Source: Trichaptum fuscoviolaceum (taxonomy: Eukaryota > Basidiomycota > Agaricomycetes > Hymenochaetales > Trichaptaceae). From it: a stretch of 64,000 nucleotides of DNA. The translations under genes and the position numbers were made by a program. The stretch spans positions 992,001 to 1,056,000 of the forward strand of contig CAJSYZ010000007.1 of the NCBI GenBank assembly GCA_910574455.1, written 5' to 3'. Below, piece after piece: positions 52,692 to 61,953 of the stretch (its first letter is position 1; every line of letters starts with the position of its first letter). The notes beneath the pieces were generated by a model. It saw only the letters and a program-made list of their open reading frames with translations, ran no database searches and was not told where the DNA came from.

Positions 52692-54985
52692 TTACCTGTC
52701 CATTGCTTGAAGCCTCGACCTTCGGGAAATCTGCGAAGTCCAGGAAAAGGAGCAGCAACTCTGATTCTACGTGAAAGTTAGCAGTGGTATTCACACGACT
52801 TGTAAGGGAATAGTACCTTTTATCCACAATATCCAGCTCTGTCGTGGTCATGCTCTGGCAAATCCACTCGACAAGATGATCCTTGAACACGCCTTTGATG
52901 ATTTGGTGCAGTAAGTCTGGAGAAATGAGATCGCATATATCTGCACGCGGAAAATCATTGGTGAAGGGCTACGGGACATAGTTCAAGTTGCGGTAAGTGC
53001 ATCTAATGGACAACTTGAAGTTGGAACACATACGACGATATCTTGGGTGGAACCCATACTCCTTACGAATTGTGGCTCTACTTATGCTATTGTCATCCAC
53101 CTGTTCTATCAATCGTTCGTGCAGCTCTTTTGTTCGAGGATTTGTAACAAATTCCGGATTATCTAGGTTCTTGTGAGGTGCTGTACATCTATATAGTAGC
53201 CGCATTAAGCCATTTCCTCGAACTCAAGTCGGATGTGATTTGTGGAAAGGACAATACTTACTTGCAGCACCATCCAGTGCATATTGCGCATAGACTCACC
53301 TGTTCCGGATAATCGGCTATATACGAGCCGAGTCCGAGAATCGACCTACGCAAGTGACCATCAGGGCACCGGAAAATGGTTTGTTCGTTGTTTATGGACA
53401 TTGCGCTCTTCAGTGGTCTCAAGATTCTCGATATAGATGAATGAAAGACTTGATGTCGAAAGCGGCGGAATTCATCCGACTTTTCGTACTGCCGTTCAGC
53501 TGCAAAGCATCAGAACACAAATGGATAGCTCAGTTTTTGACACACACTCTTTGGTATTGCTAGAAATGCTACGAGCTGGACTGTATTCAACTTTTGGGAC
53601 CGCCGGGCCTTGTTAGATACATTTCCTATTGAGAGATATAACGGATAATATTCGTTGTTGCCAGTTCCAACGGAAACTGTTGTCTTGTCACTCCCTAAAA
53701 TTACCGGAACGAACATGGACCCATGAACTGCTTTATCTTCGGCATAGATTTTGTTCTAAGTCAAGGATAATCAGTACACTTCCTCCAACTTCGAATGCTG
53801 CATGATTCATGACTTACAGCCTGTTCCCAAGCAAAATTTCCGGACATGTAGTTTCTGAAGACTCGTTCTTTGTTGTCATCAGAGTCCTCTTTCGGCTGAT
53901 ACTCACGAAACGGGACATAGTCGAATTCGCCTTCCAACGCCGGATTGTCCACCAAATTCCGGATCACTTCCAAAGGATCCCGATACCATACATCATATTC
54001 TTTCCTCTTCCATGACTCGGTGTTCTCGTTTGTTGCCTTTTGGCTATGATCGTCCGTGTAGAAGTTACTAAAGGATTTCCAAGACACATCACCGACTTTC
54101 GTAGCATCAATGGCGTTATACATTTTTTGCGCATCTCCATCAAGTAGCGTACTAGTTGAACCCAGATCCAAGTCATCGTCAGGCAATGTCGCATCCAATT
54201 CGGAACATCCGCAAGATTTTACATTCTCCGCCTCCTGAATCAGCTGATAAGCCTTCATGATTCCCATAAGCTTTGTTATGTTCCCAGCAGACATTTGCTC
54301 TTCCCGATAGAGAAAATCTGCGAGCTCAAAATCTGCTCGGCACGAATATGGAAACCAGTCATTTGACGCAGATTCGTTTCGCGGAGCGGGTGAGTCTTCG
54401 TATTCTAAGAAGTTCCCTTCTGCATCGCATGGAGTGGCTGCACAATGTTTGGTGTCAAAATGCTACAGTAAACCGGGAACAATTGATTTGGCGCGCACCA
54501 TTCAAGTATCTGTGATACACCTTCAAGTTATCCTCGCTCTCCTCATAATCTCCAATGTCGGAATCCAAGTCTTCAGAACGGCCACTGTCACTTCCGGTGA
54601 CAGAATGGGACAGAGAATCAGGTCTGTCCAAATCTTGAAGCAGCTCGTCTCGGCCTATACTGAGCATCGAGATATCCTGTGTAAGCATGGAAATATCGTA
54701 ATCGTAGGAGTCAGAGCCGCTCTCAAGATGACCCTCTGATGGAAGTTTGGACGACCTCAGGAGAGCTTCAAGTTGAGGACTTGGAGCTCGTATGGGTCGA
54801 ATAGGTGACGATTCATATTCATGACCACAAGCAGAAGAACTTGCCAAGAATGACGTCGGATGAGCTGAATATTCATGTCTTGCTCTTCCAGATTGACTCT
54901 TGAACGTCCTACTACAGCCAGGCAAGGTGCATCGAATAGTTGGTGGAAAATGAAAGGGATCGTGCTTTTTCCGTGTCGCTGGCAT
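52692..54985 (-). pseudogene. Plavaka-type transposase, 5' part with C2H2 zinc finger
   Basis: The start at 54985 gives MPATRKKHDPFHFPPTIRC followed by a C2H2 finger (CTLPGC..H..H), typical of the N terminus of Plavaka transposases. After an acidic Ser-rich linker and an intron comes WFPYSCRADFELADFLYREE then MSAGNITKLM. Further exons read WYRDPLEVIRNLVDNPAL, FVPVILGSDKTTVSVGTG, YYPLYLSIGNVSN and DLLHQIIKGVFKDHLVEWI. The last exon is cut at 52692 within WTGND by the chromovirus. Plavaka proteins form a CACTA-related DNA transposase group found in mushrooms. Together with 44642-46352 this was one gene of more than 1000 codons. Its promoter region is shared with gene B on the opposite strand. 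Confidence 0.78.
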
Positions 54986-55258
54986 CAACTTGAATGTAAC
55001 CTCAGTAGTAGTACACGTCCACAATTGGGACTCACAGCTGAGCCTCACTGGCACTGGCAGGCTGCTAGCACTGGCAGTGACTCGGACTCGGAGTGCCAGT
55101 GAACTTGAACCTGAGTTAAAATTAGTCATAGAGTAGTCACGGTAGTAGTGGGCGTAAATTTTCAACTTGTCTAAGATAGACGCCCCCGCCTCCCTGATCT
55201 TGAACTTGCACCTTCGACACAATCTTATCATCATACAAGTCTCAAAACACTGCACAAA
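54986..55258. promoter_or_regulatory. Divergent promoter region between transposase and gene B
   Basis: Only 273 bases separate the two start codons. The region contains CAGTAGTAGTA (about 55005), CACTGGCACTGGCAGG (about 55047), GCACTGGCAGTGACTCGGAC (about 55068) and GGAGTGCCAGTG, words that recur at 1300-1380, 41500-42240 and 56350-56460. Shared regulation of both genes is inferred from the arrangement. Confidence 0.5.
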
Positions 55259-57000
55259 ATGTCAACTCAAAGACAGACAAGGGCTAAGAACAAGGAAAAG
55301 CACCCCGGAGCAGTCGTTGACCAACTCAGAACAAGACGAACACAGGAGGAGATATTGCGGGAGAAGGAAGAAAAAGAGAAAAGGAAAGTACGGCAGGCAG
55401 AAAGGCGGGATGAGGCATTGAAGGAGAAGGAAGAGAAGGAAAAGCAGAAGGAAGAGCGGGCAGCTTTCCGCAGAGCTGCGGCCCAGCAAGTCGCGGTTGC
55501 GAAAGAGAGGAGAAAACACGCTGCGGAGCAAAAACGGGCAGCAAAAGAACAAGAGGCAGCTGACAAGGTTCGCAAGAAGGTGACTGCAGCAGAGAACCAA
55601 GAAGCAGCGATGCTAGAGACCGTAGAGCTTGAAAACAACTTGTCGAAGGCTCTTGAGACACGCACCCAGATGGGCTCAACAGTGCCCAAACTCACTGGCA
55701 AACGTGGACGTAGAAAGCCAAAAGGCGAAGCTAGTTGTAAGTCTTCAACTTTAGATCAGTGATGACACAGATTTGAACTGGCATAAACAGACTCGAAGAA
55801 CGATGTTAAAGACATATCGGATTGTGAAGATGGACACAACGAAGACTTGGATATTCGTGAGTAACATTGCCTATACATTTTCAGACGATCTCAAAGCTTG
55901 GAGGTTGAACCCTGTGACTCACGTTAATGCGAAGCAGCGAGTATGGATGAGCCAAACAGGAAGCCTGCAAAAAAAGCTAGGAAAGAAGATTCCAAAGGTG
56001 AACTTCCATTTCGCACACGTGTGCAGACCGCAAAGATGTCCAGGTCTGCCGCCACTCCCAGCGACGCATTCTTTCACGCTCCTGCAGGACCGAACGAGAG
56101 TCTTTCTGGTGAAGAAACGGACATAATAGACTCGCCCGCTACGTCAAGGCGGAACGACAAGACAAAACGCCCTGTCAGGGCGCTTCGCAACACAGATGAT
56201 TCCACTTTCATCGGTGAAGAGGGTGGAGGTCTTGAGGTGCCAGTGGCAGGGATAGACTCAGAAAGGATCAATTTGTGAGTTTGAAGTTTGAATCTTGCAT
56301 TGCGTCTGAATCAGTATCTTGTACTGTCAAGTCAATGTAATGGTGAGTGCGATTAAACATCATCCCGACTACTAGTAGTAGTACTAGATTACTAATGAGC
56401 CTGCCACTCAGGCTGCCAGTGTCACTGCGGTCACGGTGCCAGCGGTTCAAGTTGACCGTGACGCTCCCGGGCCAAGACCCGACTTGGAAGTCCTTCACCT
56501 GCAATATTGACGCTCTTGTCCTTGTTACCACTGTATTATGAGCCTTGCTGACGCAAAGCTACACCAGACACACCATCTCATTGCCAGATGATGAAAACTT
56601 AAGTCCCTGGGAGGATGAAGGAGAAACAATCACCCTTACAAGCTATCATGGTGTAAAAAATAGCACAATCAGTGTGCAACAGAAGGCACATCTTGTCGAT
56701 TCGGAATCAAATGTTGTGAGTTGACGGAGAATTAGAATGGCAAATGCAGTCTGAATAACTTGTTTATAGGGCGGAAGCAATCCGAAGAGGCTAACAAGGC
56801 CGGCTCAAGCTTGTGTGAGTACGACTTATTTCTGTTCGATTCACGTCAGTTACTCCATGACCGTTTGTTCATATCCCTTCGTTATTATTTATCTGCCAAC
56901 TGCCGTGTCATGAACAGGATGGAGGTAGCAGCAACCTCAACTCGAAGAAAAGGAAGTTATTGCTTGACACTCTTTCCGGGTCGCAGGTTTCAACGGTAAG
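55259..57000 (+). pseudogene. Gene B: second copy of the coiled-coil gene, interrupted by a Ty3 element
   Basis: The ATG at 55259 opens MSTQRQTRAKNKEKHPGAVV and a long Lys/Glu/Arg/Ala coiled coil (EILREKEEKEKRKVRQAE) ending RTQMGSTVPKLTGKRGRRK, parallel to gene A. Later exons carry NRKPAKKARKEDSKGELPFR and SLSGEETDIIDSPATSRRND (about 55960-56271). Short exons follow up to ACAGG|ATGGAGGTAGC...TCAACG at 56920-56995. The intron donor GTAAG (56996-57000) is the target duplication of the Ty3 element that begins at 57001, so the remaining exons must lie beyond the window. Exon structure and intron palindromes are the same as in gene A. If the element can be spliced out the gene might still work, but with about 10 kb inserted this is unlikely. 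Function is unknown. Confidence 0.6.
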
Positions 57001-57818
57001 TGTCGAGATCCCGGGCTCCTTTTCTCATTTCCCGCACTTTCCCGCCAAGGATCCCGACATGAGCAGACAAACCCGCGGGGAGAATCCCGCCATTGGATTC
57101 CCCGCGCGAAACCCCATTCCCGAATCGCACGATCCCATGCTCACGTAACTTATCCCGCACCACCGTCCCGGCAACCATGCACGCCTACACACACTCATTT
57201 ACGACGACCCGCCACGGCACACGTACATTCACTTATCAACATACGCTCATTAATCCGTTAGTACCTCAAGGTGACGACCTGCAACAGTCTGGCATACCTA
57301 GTCTGGCTAGTCGCGGCCCCGGACCGGACGCTGACGTCCACGGACAGGCCGTAGCCATCTGGAGAGACGGGATAGACATGCCTAGCAGTGCGGTCGTAGC
57401 ATGTATCGTTTGTAGTAGATAGGTGCGCATTGCGCAAGGACACTTAGCGTAGATTAACTATACAGTCTTTACGAAGTAGATAAATAGCTGTAGGCATCGT
57501 AAGGAGCACCCCACTTTTGACCTCTTGTGGAGTGCTTCCTTAGGTGCGATCTCTCTCTTTTCTCCTGTGTAGTTAGTTGCGCAATACTTACTTGTGGAGT
57601 GCTTCCTTAGGGATCCGCTTACTTGACGTTCAAAGCAGTGAAGAGTCCTAGCTGGCCTTGAGAATCCCGCGACGCGCCTGGATAGAATCCCGCGCGTTTC
57701 CCGCCTGAATTCCCACGCGCATTCCCAGTCGCGAATCCAGATTCCCGAACGCGGGTTCTTGTCGCGAATTCCAGTTTCCCGAAACTGTTTCCCGCTACAA
57801 TTCCCGACGGTCGTAACA
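57001..57818 (+). repeat. 5' LTR (LTR-A, 818 bp)
   Basis: It begins TGTCGAGATCCC and ends GGTCGTAACA. It contains direct repeats of GTGGAGTGCTTCCTTAGG (about 57527 and 57595) and a hairpin-forming GAGCACCCCAC/GTGGAGTGCTTC pair around the self-primer site. Confidence 0.95.
57513..57523 (+). other. Predicted self-primer ACTTTTGACCT
   Basis: It is the exact reverse complement of the primer-binding site at 57821-57831. Compared with the other element (ACTTTTGGCCT) one base differs, and the primer-binding site carries the compensating change. Confidence 0.65.
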
Positions 57819-57820
57819 TT

Positions 57821-57831
57821 AGGTCAAAAGT
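57821..57831 (+). other. Primer-binding site AGGTCAAAAGT
   Basis: It lies two bases after the 5' LTR, the same spacing as in the complete element, and is complementary to the LTR-internal site at 57513-57523. Confidence 0.75.
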
Positions 57832-57907
57832 CCTGGCTCACCGCCGCTCGGACTCAACACCCTCACGCTCTTTACTTCTACCCCCGCACCCGTACCGCCG
57901 ACCCGCG

Positions 57908-60900
57908 ATGTCGTCCCACCAGGAATGGGGAGGACTCGCAGACACCTTCGCTTTCCCGTCCCCTAGCTCCTCGATGGAGGAAGACAAACTCCAGCCCATC
58001 CTTGATCGCCTCGACACCCTCGAAAAACGCTACTCCAAGTTAGTCAACGAACACAATCAGGTTCAGAACACTGTCGCCCAGCTCAAGCACGCCAACCAGG
58101 CGTTAGAAGCCCAAATCGCGAGCCAGCCCGCCTCCCCGTCTGGGGGTGGAGCAGGGCTCAAGATGAAGCTTCCCGACACCTTCGAAGGCGAACGAGCCAA
58201 GCTGGACACTGCTGCCAGGTAGCTGATTGAATGAAGTACAGCCTTGCTGTAAACCATCCACTGCATCAACACTCAGCAAATGCTGGTTGAAGCAGTGTAG
58301 GGTGAATCAGCCTTGCTGTACATTAATTCAGGGGATGCATACCTAGGGAATACTAGGCATGCAATACCAATTGGGATTATAGCACTGGATAATAGAATAA
58401 TGCATTGCATACCCACCGCTTTTTTAGGTTAATTATAGCATTCAGGTACTGTTGATTGATAGCATGCTGTAATAAATCAGAATTTCATAATTTCCATCTA
58501 TTTTGAGATATGAGGCACACCAGGGTCCAGGACCCTGAGGTCTGGCAGGTTCCAGGTCACTTGGTGCCGCTTTAGAGGAGGTCGTGGGAATAAACTCAAA
58601 TTAACCTTTGCAGGCTCTACAGGCCTTCTAAAATAGCACAAAAATAACCAAAAAATCAGGAAATATTCCTGGGCACTGCCGCTTTACTGTAGCGTGGGAA
58701 CTACGCTTCTGAGCGACCATATTAGGGTACCAGTGTGTTCTGGGCCCCTCTGGGCCCTTCCTAAAGCGGTAAAAATCATCATAAAATAGATAATTATATT
58801 CATTTGCCCCTGCATATATGCAGGCTTCCCCTGGGTCTACCAGCAGCAAATAAAATGCACTAAAATCGGATTATATTAGTAGAAGTATATCAAACATGAT
58901 CTAGCTAGCTAAATATGGTAATACTAGCTGGTAACATGTGTATAACATCAGATCATATTCTATTTTTAATACATAACATATGGGGCCCATTGCACCACAT
59001 TGGGGTACCTCTGGAATACAAATTTTGATGAGAATCCAATGGGACGTACTAGAAGAGCTGAAACGGGCTTTCACGGCGCTAAAATATGCATTTATCATAT
59101 TGTTACAAATTATTCTTATATTTAAATGTTATTTTTCTTACAGCACTTCCACTGCACGTAAAGGCATGTAAAAATAGTCAAAATGGTACAGAACGACGAG
59201 GAGAACAATAATATGAGCTTAGAATAGCTACACGGGAGCTATATATAGCTTTAACACACTAACTATTTTTGGAGTGCATGCAATTGTTGTTAGTCATTTC
59301 TATGCATGTATGTACACTGTGTCTATGTTCTGAAAGCTTTAAATAGTTCTTTATATATACCTCTCATGCTGTACGAGGTTTCACGGCAATCGGAGCTTAT
59401 TTCAAATTAATATAAGGCATACATGTTTCGAAAAGATGGGTCAATTTTAATTTATTGGGAGGGTTATGGGTCAGGCACATAGTGCCAAACATTCACTAGG
59501 ACTATCCTAATCATAATCCAAATGCATGTCTGAGATGACATTAGAATGTGAAAGTCATACACAACATTGTAGGATGACATGCTATGTGTGATTTCAGAAT
59601 GCACATGTTATGTCAGAAAGACATATAACTTACAGATTCAATCTGTACCCCAAACATGCATTTGGATTATGTTTAGGATAGTCCTAGTGAATGTTTGGAA
59701 CTCTGTGCCTGACCCATAACCCTCCCAATAAATTAAAATTAACCATTCTTTCCGAAAATTGCATGCCTTACATCAATTCAGAATGAGCTCCGATTGCCGT
59801 GAAACGTCGTACAGTTTGAAAGGCATATATAGAGAGCTATTCAAACCTATTAGCACACGTAGATACTGTGTGTATATGTATATGAGAGAGAAACAATAAT
59901 TGCATGCACTCCGAAAAGAGTTGGTGTGCTACAGCTATATATAACCGCCGCGTAGCTATTCTAAGCTCATATTATTGTTCTCCTCGTCATTCTCTACCAT
60001 TTAGGCTATCTATACGTGCCTTTACGTGCAGTAGAAGTGCTGTAGTAAAAATAACATTTAAATAAAAGAATAATTTGTAAACAAAACGTAAAATGCGTAT
60101 TTTGGCGCCGTCAAAGCCCGTTTCAGCTCGTTTAGCACGTCGCATTGGATTCACATCAAAATTTGCATTCTGGAGGTACCCCAATGTAGTTTAATGGGCC
60201 CCATATGTTCAGCAGTAAAAATAGAACATGTTATGCTATTCTACACATGTTCCCAGCTGGTATTACCATATTTAGCCATCCAGATCATGTTTGATATGCT
60301 TCTACTAATATTCTATGATTTTAGTGTATTTTATCTACTGCTGGTAAGCCCAGGGCAAGCCTGCATATATGCAGGGGCAAATAAATATAATTATCTATTT
60401 TATGATGATTTTTACCGCTTTAGGAAGGACCCAGAGGGGCCCAGAACACACTGGTACCCTAATATGGTTGCTCAGAAGCGTAGTTCCCACGCTACAGCAA
60501 AGCGGCAGTGCCCAGGAATATTTTCTGATTTTTTGGTTATTTTCGTGCTATTTGAGAAGGCCTGTAGCACCTGCAAAGGTTAATTTGAGTTTATTCCCAC
60601 GGCCTCCTCTAAAGCGGCACCAAGTGACCTGGAACCTGCCAGACTCAGGGTCCTGGACCCTGCTGTGCCTCATATCTCAAAATAGATTGAAATTATGAAA
60701 TTCTGATTTATTACAGCATGCTATCAATCAACAGTACCTGAATGCTATAATTAACCTAAAAAAGCGGTGGGTATACAAATGTATTATTCTATTATCCAGT
60801 GCTATAATCCCAATAGGTATTGCATGTCTAGTATTCCCTAGATATGCTGATTCACCCTATACTGCTTCAGCCAGCATTTGCTGTAGATGATGCAGTGGAT

Positions 60901-61953
60901 GGTTTACAGCAACGCTGTACTTCATTCAATCAGATGCTCTATATCATGCAGTGATTGCTGTAAGCTCATTCAATGAGTGTCTCCAGTACATTCAGCAAAC
61001 ACTGTATTTCATTCAATGAACTAACTGGCAGGACTGAGCTGGAAAACTGGATTCACCAGATTAAGCTCTACCTGTTCGGACAACATCCGGGGCTGGACGA
61101 AACCCGTAAGGTCGCATTCGCCCTGATGCTACTGCGGGGACCGGCGCAAGACTGGGCACGACCCATTCTAGATCGACTCCAGGACATCCCGACACCGCCA
61201 GAAGCCGCCAGCCTGGAGGCCCTGTTCGCCGCCCTTCGCGCCTCTTACGGAGAAATCGATGCAGACAAAGCCGCAGCCGACAAGCTGATGCGCCTACGCC
61301 AGACAGGAACGGTCGCCGAGTTTGCGTCGCAATTCCGTGCCCTCCAAGCCCTCACCGGGTGGCCCAAGGACGCGACGACGGATGTCATCTACCTCGACAT
61401 GTTCCGGAAGGGACTCAAAGACCAGGTTCGCCAGCACATCGCCAGCACAGAGGCGAAGGATATGAAATTCGATGCCTACGTCAACTGGGTTTCCGAGACG
61501 GACGAGAAGCTAAGGCTCGCACACGCCTATGGACCAGTATCGAAGCCAGCGGCTACGCCCCGAAGCAATCCCGGCACCACTAGTTCAGCTCCGCGTACGA
61601 TCCCGACTGCGGGCGCAAGCTCGACGAAGGATCCCAACGCGATGGAGATTGACAGGGTGCGCCGGGAGCGCAGGAGTAAGGGACTATGCTACTACTGCGG
61701 AGAGAAAGACCATTTAGTGAGCGATTGCCCAACGCGACCGCCAACCCGAAACCTAAAGGCTACGAAATCCACGTCCCCGTCGAGCCCCTCGCCCCCCGCG
61801 CTCCAGTCGTTCGAAGAAACGCTCAAACGTATGGCGGAACAGTACGTCCAGAATGTGCAGCAGTCCGTGCTACAGAACGCATTCGCCGCCATGACGCCCG
61901 CCGCCAAGAACGTTCACAATCCCGAAGCCCCGCCCCCAGCGGATTTTCAGTAG
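57908..61953 (+). pseudogene. gag: Gag of the second Ty3 element, split by a 2.8 kb insertion
   Basis: The first part (57908-58208) has a start MSSHQEWGGLADTFAF, a coiled coil (LDTLEKRYSKLVNEHNQVQN) and LKMKLPDTFEGERAKL. The second part (61046-61953) continues NWIHQIKLYLFGQHPG, then LMRLRQTGTVAEFASQF. A zinc knuckle CYYCGEKDHLVSDC lies near 61690 and the end is PPPADFQ-stop. The coding lengths 301+908 sum to 1209, divisible by three, so the two halves were one frame of about 402 codons before the foldback element inserted. In its present state Gag cannot be made whole. Confidence 0.85.
58209..61036. mobile_element. Giant foldback element: 2.8 kb inverted repeat with ~1.3 kb arms
   Basis: The left half (58209 to about 59530) and right half (about 59655-61036) are imperfect reverse complements separated by a spacer of about 125 bases. 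Matched pairs include GCCGCTTTAGAGGAGG (58567) with CCTCCTCTAAAGCGGC (60603), and CTGCATATATGCAGG in both arms. The ends share CTGCCAG.TAG..ATTGAATGAA. Flanks AGCTGGACA (58200-58208) and AGCTGGAAA (61037-61045) look like a 9-base target duplication with one difference. The right arm has an extra ~90-base duplication of its tip. It is AT-rich with no transposase. Confidence 0.85.

Noticed and set aside
60973..61045. ATG at 60973 as a genuine gag start
   Set aside because: The first ~24 codons lie in the end of the foldback element. The true N terminus is at 57908, before the insertion.
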